In this document: positions 32,753 through 41,079 of the stretch, one piece after another
Position numbering within the stretch: the stretch's first letter is position 1
Layout: each line of letters opens with the position of its first letter
Origin: JAVVVD01 sp036652795
GTDB taxonomy: Bacteria > Bacillota > Clostridia > Christensenellales > CAG-138
Length of the DNA: 64,000 bases
Direction: 5' to 3'
Assembly: GCA_036652795.1 (NCBI GenBank)
Contig: JAVVVD010000008.1
Location: 1-64,000 of the forward strand
Program-made: the position numbers and the translations under genes
Notes under the pieces: generated by a model
What the model saw: the letters and a program-made list of their open reading frames with translations, nothing else
Database searches by the model: none
Told to the model about the DNA's origin: nothing

Positions 32753-34299
32753 GCCCCCACCTCCTGTGTGTTTTTCGCATCGGGCACATGCATCATAAGC
32801 AGGCCGATCTCATCCTTACCAACCTTGCGCGGATCCACCACGCCCGATACCTGCCCGCCACAGAGCACAAGTATACGATCTGATATCTCCATGAGCACAT
32901 CCAGATCTTCGCCCACAAATATCACAGCCACGCCCTTTTGCTTCTGCCCATTTAGCAAGTCGTATATCTTATATGAGGAATTTATGTCCAATCCACGCAC
33001 AGGATACGCAACCACCAGCACACGCGGCTGATAGTGTATCTCGCGCCCCAAAAGCACCTTCTGCACATTGCCGCCCGAAAGCCTGCGCACCGGCGTGGAG
33101 GTTCCTGGTGTAACGATTTCAAGATCATTGATCAGTTCATCGCATATTTTCTTTGGGGTTCGCCTATCAACAAATATCCCGCGGCGCTCCTTATAGCTTC
33201 GCAGCATAACGTTATCCACCATGTCCATCGAACCTACAAGCCCCATGCCAAGCCGATCCTCCGGCACAAATGCCATCGATATACCTTTTTTAAATATATC
33301 GTCGGGTTTTATGCCCACCATGTTCTCGCGGCCGTCCTTTGTATCAAACATTATGCGGCCATCCTTCACGGGATACAGTCCGGCTATGGCCTCGCACAGT
33401 TCCCTCTGCCCGCTTCCGGCAACGCCGGCAACGCCAAGTATCTCGCCGCCCATCGCGCTAAAGCTCACGTGCTTAAGTGTCTCCACACCATCCGCATTCA
33501 GGCATGTCAGGTCCTCTATCGCAAGGCTCTGGACTTTTTTTGCCATCTCGGGGCGATCTATCTCCAGCTTAATTGGGCGGCCAACCATGCCGTCTGTAAG
33601 CGACTGCACATTGGCGTCCTTGGTTAGCACCGTGTCTACATATTCGCCCTTGCGCAGTATCGTAACCCTGTCGGACACGGCAAGAACCTCATTGAGCTTA
33701 TGCGTGATTATTATTATAGCCTTGCCATCCTGCTTCATTGTGCGCAGTATATCAAACAGTTTTTCTGTCTCCTGCGGGGTAAGCACGGCGGTCGGCTCGT
33801 CGAGTATCAATATATCGGCACCGCGATACAGCGTTTTTACTATCTCAACGGTCTGCTTTTCCGATACGGACATGCTGTAGATCTTTTTAGTCGGATCAAT
33901 TTCAAAGCCATATTTTCTGCTTATTTCGCGCACCTGCGCATTTACCTTGCCGCGGTTCACCGTAACGCCGCCCGGAAGTCCCAGCACGATATTTTCCGCC
34001 GCTGAAAGTACCTCCACCAGCTTAAAGTGCTGATGAATCATGCCTATGTGCAGGTCGAAGGCATCCTTTGGCGAACGGATAGTTACCTCCTGTCCGTTTA
34101 CGCGTATGTTGCCGCTGTCCGGAAAATATATTCCTGACAGCATGTTCATAAGCGTGGTTTTACCGCTTCCATTCTCGCCAAGCAGCGCAAGTATCTCGCC
34201 GCGGCGCACGTCCATGTTTATTTTGTTATTCGCCACCACCTTGCCGAACGTCTTTGTGACATTACGAAGTTCGATGGCATTATCATGTTTTTGCTCCAA
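32749..34299 (-). CDS. Nucleoside ABC transporter ATPase (YufO/NupO type)
   Basis: 516 residues from a TTG start (EQKHDNAIELRNV), set by AAAGGAGG eleven bases upstream; the longer frame runs into a hairpin and has no family match. Two ABC domains as in sugar/nucleoside importers: Walker A GENGSGKTT in the first, a degenerate one (GVAGSGQRE) in the second, Walker B ILILDEPTAVLTP, signature MSVSEKQTVEI and RRLSGGNVQK. The VVAYPVRGLD segment replaces the usual DEPTRGLD in domain 2, typical of this class. It is preceded by two hairpins that separate it from the binding-protein gene. Confidence 0.92.
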   Translation of the reverse strand: MEQKHDNAIELRNVTKTFGKVVANNKINMDVRRGEILALLGENGSGKTTLMNMLSGIYFPDSGNIRVNGQEVTIRSPKDAFDLHIGMIHQHFKLVEVLSAAENIVLGLPGGVTVNRGKVNAQVREISRKYGFEIDPTKKIYSMSVSEKQTVEIVKTLYRGADILILDEPTAVLTPQETEKLFDILRTMKQDGKAIIIITHKLNEVLAVSDRVTILRKGEYVDTVLTKDANVQSLTDGMVGRPIKLEIDRPEMAKKVQSLAIEDLTCLNADGVETLKHVSFSAMGGEILGVAGVAGSGQRELCEAIAGLYPVKDGRIMFDTKDGRENMVGIKPDDIFKKGISMAFVPEDRLGMGLVGSMDMVDNVMLRSYKERRGIFVDRRTPKKICDELINDLEIVTPGTSTPVRRLSGGNVQKVLLGREIHYQPRVLVVAYPVRGLDINSSYKIYDLLNGQKQKGVAVIFVGEDLDVLMEISDRILVLCGGQVSGVVDPRKVGKDEIGLLMMHVPDAKNTQEVGA

Positions 34300-34331
34300 T
34301 GTACGAATACCTCCTTTATGCAATGAGGATG

Positions 34332-34362
34332 GGTATGAAAACACCATTGCTGTTTTCATACC
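34332..34362 (-). terminator. Hairpin just before the transporter ATPase gene
   Basis: GGTATGAAAACA and TGTTTTCATACC form a perfect 12-bp stem with a 7-nt loop, without a U-tract. It may protect the downstream mRNA from 3'-5' decay or pause transcription. Confidence 0.5.
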
Positions 34363-34382
34363 TATCACCATCAAAATCAAAT

Positions 34383-34413
34383 GTGGCAGGGCCGTATTAC
34401 ACGACCCCGCCAC
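34383..34413 (-). terminator. Intercistronic attenuating terminator after the binding-protein gene
   Basis: GTGGCGGGGTCGT pairs with ACGGCCCTGCCAC (two G-U pairs) and is followed by ATTTGATTTTGATGG. A partial terminator here would give more binding protein than ATPase/permease, a common pattern in ABC operons. Confidence 0.65.
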
Positions 34414-34425
34414 GATTTATTAGGT

Positions 34426-35655
34426 TTACTCTACGATGTTGATTCCAGCGATTATCGCATTAAAGCTTGGTGCGGACATAGGCTCTTCAAACGCTTCATC
34501 GGTGAAGGTATAGAGCACAGCGCTGCCGTCCCAGCTCTTAATTTCTGCCGGCTTGCCAGCTGCGTCAAGCAGCGGGCCTTGGAAAACCTGCAAGCTGCCA
34601 TCCATGAACTTGGCCTCGGCGGCTTCAATAGCTTCCTTTGTGCCCTCGGCGGCGATCTTCTCGTTCAGAGGGGAAAGATATACGGCGGCTTCCTTATAGC
34701 CCTGGCCCCAGTCCCTGTCGATGGCAGTGCCATCGATCATGCACTGTACCGCATAGGTCATATACTTGGACCAATCGATACGCGCGGAGATTAATGACGC
34801 ATTGGGGGCGGCTGGGATCATGTCGTTGTTATAACCAACATGGAACTTGCCGTTCTTCTCAGCGGTTGTTGCGGGGCCGGTGGTGTCGGAGTGCTGGCTC
34901 ACAACGTCGCATCCGCGGTCGATTAGCGCCTGAGCAGCCTGACCTTCCTTGTTGGCATCACTCCAGGTGTTAACATAGATGACATCCATTGTTACATCCG
35001 GGTTAACGCTCTTAGCGCCAAGGTAGAAAGCTGTGAAGCCTGAGATAACCTCTGCAAACGGGAATGCGCCGACATAGCCGAGTTTATTTGTTTCGGTTTT
35101 AAGGCCTGCCGCAATACCGGCAAGGTAGCGTGCCTCATGGATCTTGGCAAAATAGTTGTGCAGGTTAGGAATTTCATTTGTTACAGCATCGCTGCCCGTT
35201 GCATGGCAGAACTCTATCTCTGGATGAGCCTTAGCTGCTTCCATTGTATAGGAACCATAGCTAAAACTTGTGGTGAATATGATCTGGCAGCCTTCTTCAA
35301 TCAGCTCGTTGATGGCTGTAGCGCATGAATCATCCTCAGCAACATTGTACTTGGGGATATACTGGCTTTCTTCCAGGCCAAGACTTTTGATCATGCCCAA
35401 AGCGCCAAGCTCATGGTTATAGGAATAACCCTGATCGCTTGCGTCATTGATATGCACGACGCCAATCTTAAGGTCTTCCTTGGCCACAGGGGTCCTGTAG
35501 GTTTCGGCGGGGACATCTGTTGACGTGCTGGTATCTGTTGGTGTAACTGCTGATGTATCGTCCACCGGTTTATCCGAGGGAGCCGCGCTCTGGCAGGCCA
35601 CAGCCATTCCCAGAACCATCATCAGTGCGACTACGAGCGCAATGATCTTTTTCAT
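34426..35655 (-). CDS. BMP-family nucleoside-binding lipoprotein
   Basis: 409 residues from MKKIIALVV; AGGAGG is about ten bases upstream. Lipoprotein signal with lipobox GMAVAC, an acidic Ser/Thr/Asp linker (residues about 24-50), then a Bmp/PnrA periplasmic-binding fold: LKIGVVHINDASDQGYSYNH, FTTSFSYGSYTMEAA and DVVSQHSDTTGPATTAEKNG. It captures nucleosides at the cell surface for the transporter encoded downstream. DeoD, the purine nucleoside phosphorylase in this window, could process the imported substrate. Confidence 0.94.
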   Translation of the reverse strand: MKKIIALVVALMMVLGMAVACQSAAPSDKPVDDTSAVTPTDTSTSTDVPAETYRTPVAKEDLKIGVVHINDASDQGYSYNHELGALGMIKSLGLEESQYIPKYNVAEDDSCATAINELIEEGCQIIFTTSFSYGSYTMEAAKAHPEIEFCHATGSDAVTNEIPNLHNYFAKIHEARYLAGIAAGLKTETNKLGYVGAFPFAEVISGFTAFYLGAKSVNPDVTMDVIYVNTWSDANKEGQAAQALIDRGCDVVSQHSDTTGPATTAEKNGKFHVGYNNDMIPAAPNASLISARIDWSKYMTYAVQCMIDGTAIDRDWGQGYKEAAVYLSPLNEKIAAEGTKEAIEAAEAKFMDGSLQVFQGPLLDAAGKPAEIKSWDGSAVLYTFTDEAFEEPMSAPSFNAIIAGINIVE

Positions 35656-35725
35656 TTTTTTGTTTTCCTCCTGATTATTTTGTTTATACATCCCCGTCCG
35701 TAGATAAATCAGCCGGGAAACCGAT

Positions 35726-36958
35726 TTAATTTAATATGCCGCTTTCTTCCAGAGCCGAAAGCTCCGGTTCGCACAGCGTGGGCTTCCCCGCCGCGGCAAG
35801 TGCGTTTTTAACATCCTTAAGTCCGCTGCCCGTGTTTATTACTGTAACGGATTCGCTCTGCAAAATAATTCCGCATTTCACAGCCTCCATCACGCCCGCC
35901 GCCGCCGTAACCCCGGCAGGCTCTCCAAACACGCCTTCTGTGCGGCCAAGCACGCGCATTGCGGCAAGTATGGCCTCATCTGTCACCGCAATCCATCGGC
36001 CGCCGGATTCCTTCACCGCGCGCAGTGCCTTAACAGGGTTTCTCGGCACACCCACGGCAATTGAATCCGCTATTGTATTCTCCTCCGTCGGGATCAGCTC
36101 CACACCATTTTTCGCTGCATTTACGAATGGGCAGCAACCGGTGGACTGTACTCCAAGTATACGGGGGATACGGTCTATCATATTTAATTCATATAGATCA
36201 TGGAAGCCGTTATATACGCCGCCTATCGTGCATCCATCACCCACAGATACCGCCACCCAATCGGTGACATTCCAGTTGAGCTGCTCGGCAATCTCCAGTG
36301 CCACCGTCTTTTTTCCCTCGGTGAGTATTGGATTTATGCCGGCGTTACGGTTATACCAGCCGTATTTCTCTATTGCGGCCTTAGAAAGCTCAAATGTCTG
36401 CCGATAGTCTCCATTAACAGACACGACCTTTGCGCCAAATATCATCAGCTGCGCCAGTTTGCCTTCCGGCGCACGCTGCGGAACGAATATCACACTTTTA
36501 AGGCCCATTCGGGCCGCATTGCCAGCGCATGAGCTTGCGGCATTACCGGTTGACGAGCAAGCGACAGTATCATATCCAAGCTCTATAGCTTTGGCCACAG
36601 CAACCCCGCTGGCTCTATCCTTGAGCGAAGCCGTTGGATTTAATCCATCATCCTTTATATAAAGCGCATGCACGCCCAGCTCGTTTTCCAGTCTGTTTGC
36701 TCTATATAGCGGAGTCCATCCAACGCGTAAAAACGAAGTAAAGCTCCTGTCCCTTAGGGGCAAAAGAGCTTTATAACGCCACATGCTGTTTTCGTTGTTG
36801 CGCGCAAGAGCCTTTCGGTTAAGGATCTTGGCAATATATCGGTAGTTAAATACAATATCCAGAATACCCTTTTCGCCGCAATGAGGACATGTCATTATTT
36901 CCGTATAAGGAAACTCCGCCCCACATATGGTGCAACGATAACCCAAAATATGTTTCAT
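35726..36958 (-). CDS. thrC: Threonine synthase
   Basis: 410 residues from MKHILGYRC (AGGGG eight bases upstream; a start 54 bases earlier is less likely). An N-terminal rubredoxin-like zinc knuckle (CTICGAEF...CPHCGE) precedes the PLP domain with catalytic Lys in GLNPTASLKDRASG and the SSTGNAASSCAG phosphate-loop helix. It converts O-phosphohomoserine to threonine. No other thr genes adjoin; only 70 bases separate it from the BMP lipoprotein gene, so read-through is possible. Confidence 0.93.
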   Translation of the reverse strand: MKHILGYRCTICGAEFPYTEIMTCPHCGEKGILDIVFNYRYIAKILNRKALARNNENSMWRYKALLPLRDRSFTSFLRVGWTPLYRANRLENELGVHALYIKDDGLNPTASLKDRASGVAVAKAIELGYDTVACSSTGNAASSCAGNAARMGLKSVIFVPQRAPEGKLAQLMIFGAKVVSVNGDYRQTFELSKAAIEKYGWYNRNAGINPILTEGKKTVALEIAEQLNWNVTDWVAVSVGDGCTIGGVYNGFHDLYELNMIDRIPRILGVQSTGCCPFVNAAKNGVELIPTEENTIADSIAVGVPRNPVKALRAVKESGGRWIAVTDEAILAAMRVLGRTEGVFGEPAGVTAAAGVMEAVKCGIILQSESVTVINTGSGLKDVKNALAAAGKPTLCEPELSALEESGILN

Positions 36959-37164
36959 TCGCCTACCCCTAAATTTTAATTGGAATTTCACAAAATCTTC
37001 TGATTTTAACATGATACTACATTCCTGTAGATTTGTACAGGCTCATATAATTTCTTTTATCGATTTGCATGTGGAAAGTATGGCTTTATCATTTTTAGCT
37101 TTAATGATAGAATATAACAACGACGTCATTATATCATACATTTTTAGTTATAGGGAGACATGAC

Positions 37165-38082
37165 ATGCAAAAATATTTTAAAAGAAGTATAATCGACCGC
37201 TATGACGGCTGGCGGGTTCGAAATGTTGACGCCGTGTTCAACGTTATCCCATTTTTTCTGCGAACACGCGTTGATTCGCAAAACTTTTTTGAAGAAAATA
37301 TCCCAATAGAAGGGATAGAGGCCTTCATCCGCGAGCACCGCGAGGACATGCCGGATATGACGTTGATGCACATAGTAATGGCAGCAACTGTGCGCATGAT
37401 CTCCCAGCGTCCCTACCTCAACCGTTTTGTAATTTGGAACAAGATATATGCGCATAACGACATACGCATGTCATTGATGATAAAGCGCAAGCAATCCGGC
37501 GAAGAAACAATGATAAAGCCTGAATTTGATCCTTCCGCCACATTATACGACATTGTAAAAACGATAAGCAACGAAGTCGATCTTAACATCACCGAGGGAA
37601 TCCGCAACAGCGCGGACAACACCAGCGCCGGCTTTGGTAAGCTTCCGCCATTCATTGTGCGCACAGTGGTATGGATGTTCTTTAAGCTTGACGGGATAGG
37701 TCTTTTACCGAAAAAAATACACTCAACCAGTCCTTGGCATTGCAGTGCGTTCCTCACAAATGTCGGTAGCCTTGGTATAGGGCCAATATACCATCATCTG
37801 TATGAGTTTGGAACTTGCTCAATGTTCATCGCAATGGGAAATAAGCACAAAATACGCATGGTCGGCTCTGATGGCACTCAAACCGAAAAGCGTTTCGTAG
37901 GTTTCAAGTTCGTCACCGATGAGCGCATCTGTGATGGGCAATACTATGCATATAGTATGCGCCTGCTGCGGCGACTGCTGCTAAATCCAGAGCTGCTGCT
38001 TGTACCACCAGAGCATGTCGTTGTGGACGATGGTATAGCAAAGACGCGCATAGATCTTCCAAATCCAAATGGAGGTAAATAA
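37165..38082 (+). CDS. E2-like (2-oxoacid dehydrogenase acyltransferase fold) protein with altered catalytic motif
   Basis: 305 residues matching the CAT/E2 acyltransferase fold; no lipoyl or E1/E3-binding domains. Residues 195-206 (FLTNVGSLGIGP) and 250-258 (VTDERICDG) align with the E2 core. The E2 active site is DHRxxDG; here it is D252-E253-R254-I-C-D257-G258, so the catalytic His is replaced by Glu. It may be non-catalytic or use a different acceptor chemistry. RBS AGGGAG. It is two bases upstream of pepT. Confidence 0.75.
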   Translation: MQKYFKRSIIDRYDGWRVRNVDAVFNVIPFFLRTRVDSQNFFEENIPIEGIEAFIREHREDMPDMTLMHIVMAATVRMISQRPYLNRFVIWNKIYAHNDIRMSLMIKRKQSGEETMIKPEFDPSATLYDIVKTISNEVDLNITEGIRNSADNTSAGFGKLPPFIVRTVVWMFFKLDGIGLLPKKIHSTSPWHCSAFLTNVGSLGIGPIYHHLYEFGTCSMFIAMGNKHKIRMVGSDGTQTEKRFVGFKFVTDERICDGQYYAYSMRLLRRLLLNPELLLVPPEHVVVDDGIAKTRIDLPNPNGGK

Positions 38083-38084
38083 TT

Positions 38085-39305
38085 ATGTCAAATGTGGTCG
38101 AACGGTTTTTAAGGTATGTTTCCTTTGACACCCGTTCTGCGGACGGTGTGGATAAGATGCCAAGCACGGATACCCAGTTTGAGTTGGGACGTGCGCTTGT
38201 AGCCGAGATGCAGGCCATAGGACTTAGCGACGTGCGCATAGACGAGCATTGCTATGTGTATGGTTTTATCCCCGCTAATACGGCAAACGCGCCGGCCCTT
38301 GGCTTCATTGCACATATGGATACTGCCACAGATGCGCCAGGGCGCGGCGTACTGCCACGCATTGTAGAAAAGTACGACGGCGGCGTTATCCCGCTAAATG
38401 ATAATATCTCCATACTTCCCGGCCGCTTTCCCGAGCTTAGCCGCTATGTTGGTCAGGATATAATAGTTACAGATGGCACCACTCTGCTTGGAGCAGATGA
38501 CAAGGCAGGCGTTGCAGAGATACTCACTATGGCAGAGTACCTGCTTGCAAATCCACAGATAAAGCACGGACGTGTCTGCATAGGTTTCACCCCCGATGAG
38601 GAGGTCGGCAATGGTGCCAATATGTTTGATATAGCGGGATTTGGCGCTGATTTTGCATATACTGTTGATGGAGGCGAGCTTGGTGAACTTGAATACGAAA
38701 ACTTCAACGGCGCGTCAGTCACAGTCCATATCCTGGGCAGAACGATCCACCCTGGTAGCGCCAAGGACGTGATGCTCAACGCCATACACATAGCCGAAGA
38801 ATTCGATTCTTTGCTGCCTGCGGCTCAGCGCCCTGAACACACCTCCGGCTACGATGGGTTTTTCCATATTACACAGCTTATGGGCAATGTTGACAAGGCG
38901 GCGATCGGCTATATAGTGCGGGATCATGATATGGATAAATTCAACGCCAAAAAAGAGCTTATGCGCCATGCCGCTTCCTTCATCAATGCCAAATACGGCA
39001 ATGTGCTTACGCTCAGCATCAGGGATTCCTACTTCAACATGAAGGATGCGCTCGCTCCTCATATGCACCTTATCGACACTGCTTCAGAGGCTATGCGCGA
39101 TGTTGGCGTTAACCCTAGCATAGTGCCTATACGTGGCGGCACAGACGGTGCTCGCCTCACATTTATGGGTTTACCATGCCCCAATCTGTGCACCGGCGGC
39201 CACAATTTCCATGGCGTAACCGAATACATTCCCATACAGTCCATGGAAAAGGTTGTAGAGATATTGGTGCGCATAGTGGTTCTAACTTGCGCGAAACAGC
39301 GGTAA
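38085..39305 (+). CDS. pepT: PepT, peptidase T (aminotripeptidase)
   Basis: 406 residues. M20B metallopeptidase: first zinc ligand in AHMDTATDAPG, bridging Asp in GADDKAG, catalytic Glu pair in FTPDEEVGNGA, later His ligands in RTIHPGSAKD and CTGGHNFHG. It removes N-terminal residues from tripeptides in the cytoplasm. RBS GGAGG. It probably shares a transcript with the E2-like gene. Confidence 0.97.
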   Translation: MSNVVERFLRYVSFDTRSADGVDKMPSTDTQFELGRALVAEMQAIGLSDVRIDEHCYVYGFIPANTANAPALGFIAHMDTATDAPGRGVLPRIVEKYDGGVIPLNDNISILPGRFPELSRYVGQDIIVTDGTTLLGADDKAGVAEILTMAEYLLANPQIKHGRVCIGFTPDEEVGNGANMFDIAGFGADFAYTVDGGELGELEYENFNGASVTVHILGRTIHPGSAKDVMLNAIHIAEEFDSLLPAAQRPEHTSGYDGFFHITQLMGNVDKAAIGYIVRDHDMDKFNAKKELMRHAASFINAKYGNVLTLSIRDSYFNMKDALAPHMHLIDTASEAMRDVGVNPSIVPIRGGTDGARLTFMGLPCPNLCTGGHNFHGVTEYIPIQSMEKVVEILVRIVVLTCAKQR

Positions 39306-39471
39306 TTTGTGGGTATTTGTGCAGCAGCCGCATGTTTGCTAAAAAATATTTAGTATTATAAAAATATTTTTAGATTTACACTTTACAAGCGCACGCAAAC
39401 ATACTAAACTGTAGATGAATAAAGAGGATTAAATCCTTGCTAAACACAAAAATATGTGGGGTGTGAAAAAA

Positions 39472-40944
39472 ATGATCGATTTAACAGTATACAAGGAGCA
39501 GCTCAGCAGGGCAATCGGCAGGGCAAAGGAAAACAATATCGTTATCCCGACCTTTGCGCAGATGCGCAATCCTGACCTTATCCCTGAAAAGATCAAGTCC
39601 GGCCTTAAGCATGTTGGACTTTGGGATATCAATCCGCTTAATCTATTCCGCATATCATGGCGCAATGAGCCTACCATGCAGGGCGGTACTTACGGCGATG
39701 TTAACTTCATCGAGCTTCCGCCAGAGCTTACCGGCGTTAAGGCGCGCATAATCGCACTGTGCGGCCAGTGGTTTCCTACCGGCTGCCACAAGGTAGGCGC
39801 ATCGTTCGGCTGCCTCGTTCCCCGCCTTGTTACAGGCCAATTTGATCCCACCTACCATAAAGCTGTTTGGCCGTCCACAGGCAACTACTGCCGCGGTGGC
39901 GCATATAACTCCAAGTTGCTTGGCTGCGATTCAATCGCCATACTTCCTGCTGAAATGAGCAAAGAGCGCTTTGACTGGCTAAAGCAGATAGCAGGCGAGG
40001 TCATAGCTACGCCCGGCTGCGAAAGCAATGTAAAAGAGATATTCGATAAAACCTGGGAACTTAAAAACACACGCAAAGATGTTGTTATATTCAACCAGTT
40101 CGAAGAGATGGGCAACGTGCTGTGGCACTATCAGGTAACAGGCAAAGCTATCGCGGACGCTTTTGAATCAATCAAGCGTCCTGGTGATAGGTTTGCTGGC
40201 GCCTGCTTTACCTCGGGTTCTGCCGGCACAATGAGTAGCGGCGATTACCTAAAAGAGCAATACCCGTTATCCAAGCTTGCTGTAGGCGAAGCGCTCCAAT
40301 GCCCCACGCTGCTGAACAACGGCTTTGGAGGCCATCGTATTGAAGGCATAGGCGACAAGCACGTACCCTGGGTACATAACGTTAAGAACACCGATATGGT
40401 AATCGATATTGATGATGATGATTCGCAGAATTTGCTGCGCCTGTTCAACACCGATGTCGGCCACAAATACCTTAAAGAGATTGTTGGCGTACCACAAAAA
40501 ACAATAGATCAGCTTTCACTCATGGGTATAAGCGGCATTGCAAACATGCTGTGCTGTATCAAGATGGCCAAGTACTACGAGCTGACTGAAAATGACGTTG
40601 TCGCTACCGTATATACCGACTCCGCCATAATGTATACCTCCCGCATAGACGAGCTTAACGAGCAGCAGGGCAGTTATGATATGCTTGCTGCCGCCCGCGA
40701 CTACAGTGAGCACCTGCATGGCGTGCGCACGGACAGCATGATGGAGCTTTCCTATGAGGAACGCAAGCGCATCCACAATCTCAAGTACTACACCTGGGTA
40801 GAGCAGCAGGGCAAAACCTATGAGCAGATCAATGCCCAGTGGTATGACGACAAGTATTGGACCGGCATCCACAGCCAAGCCGCCGAGCTTGACGCGCTGA
40901 TAGACGATTTTAACGATAAAACAGGCGTACTCAAAAATATGTAA
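39472..40944 (+). CDS. Fold-type II PLP-dependent enzyme (cysteine synthase superfamily), substrate unknown
   Basis: 490 residues from MIDLTVYKE, with GGGGTG seven bases upstream. Likely PLP lysine K107 in TGCHKVGASFG, a STGNYCRGGA loop, and phosphate-binding TSGSAGTMSSGD. These are the positions of cysteine synthase, cystathionine beta-synthase and threonine synthase, but the protein is about 150 residues longer than CysK with a distinctive C-terminal half. I cannot name the reaction. It is monocistronic with a strong terminator. Confidence 0.75.
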   Translation: MIDLTVYKEQLSRAIGRAKENNIVIPTFAQMRNPDLIPEKIKSGLKHVGLWDINPLNLFRISWRNEPTMQGGTYGDVNFIELPPELTGVKARIIALCGQWFPTGCHKVGASFGCLVPRLVTGQFDPTYHKAVWPSTGNYCRGGAYNSKLLGCDSIAILPAEMSKERFDWLKQIAGEVIATPGCESNVKEIFDKTWELKNTRKDVVIFNQFEEMGNVLWHYQVTGKAIADAFESIKRPGDRFAGACFTSGSAGTMSSGDYLKEQYPLSKLAVGEALQCPTLLNNGFGGHRIEGIGDKHVPWVHNVKNTDMVIDIDDDDSQNLLRLFNTDVGHKYLKEIVGVPQKTIDQLSLMGISGIANMLCCIKMAKYYELTENDVVATVYTDSAIMYTSRIDELNEQQGSYDMLAAARDYSEHLHGVRTDSMMELSYEERKRIHNLKYYTWVEQQGKTYEQINAQWYDDKYWTGIHSQAAELDALIDDFNDKTGVLKNM

Positions 40945-40960
40945 TACCCCGCATATTTTG

Positions 40961-40996
40961 AAACCGGAGCCGCATCGCTCCGGTTTCTTTCTTTTT
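40961..40996 (+). terminator. Strong terminator
   Basis: AAACCGGAGC pairs with GCTCCGGTTT around CGCATC, then CTTTCTTTTT. It ends the PLP-enzyme transcript. Confidence 0.9.
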
Positions 40997-41023
40997 GCAA
41001 TCTCAGACTAGATCATGTATAAT
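40995..41023 (+). promoter_or_regulatory. Promoter of the alpha-oxoamine synthase gene
   Basis: TTGCAA (40995-41000), 17-bp spacer ending TG, TATAAT (41018-41023). The -35 abuts the U-tract of the preceding terminator. Confidence 0.75.
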
Positions 41024-41079
41024 TATCGGAATATATATCATTTATTTTATTCAATTTCATCTATGGAGGAACAACAATA

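Noticed and set aside
34300..34413. N-terminal extension of the nucleoside transporter ATPase
   Set aside because: The added 38 residues read through a 12-bp hairpin and a ribosome binding site and do not match the family.
30637..35655. Sugar (ribose-type) ABC transporter
   Set aside because: The binding protein is of the BMP/PnrA family and there are two distinct permeases in the YufP/YufQ pattern, which fits nucleosides better.
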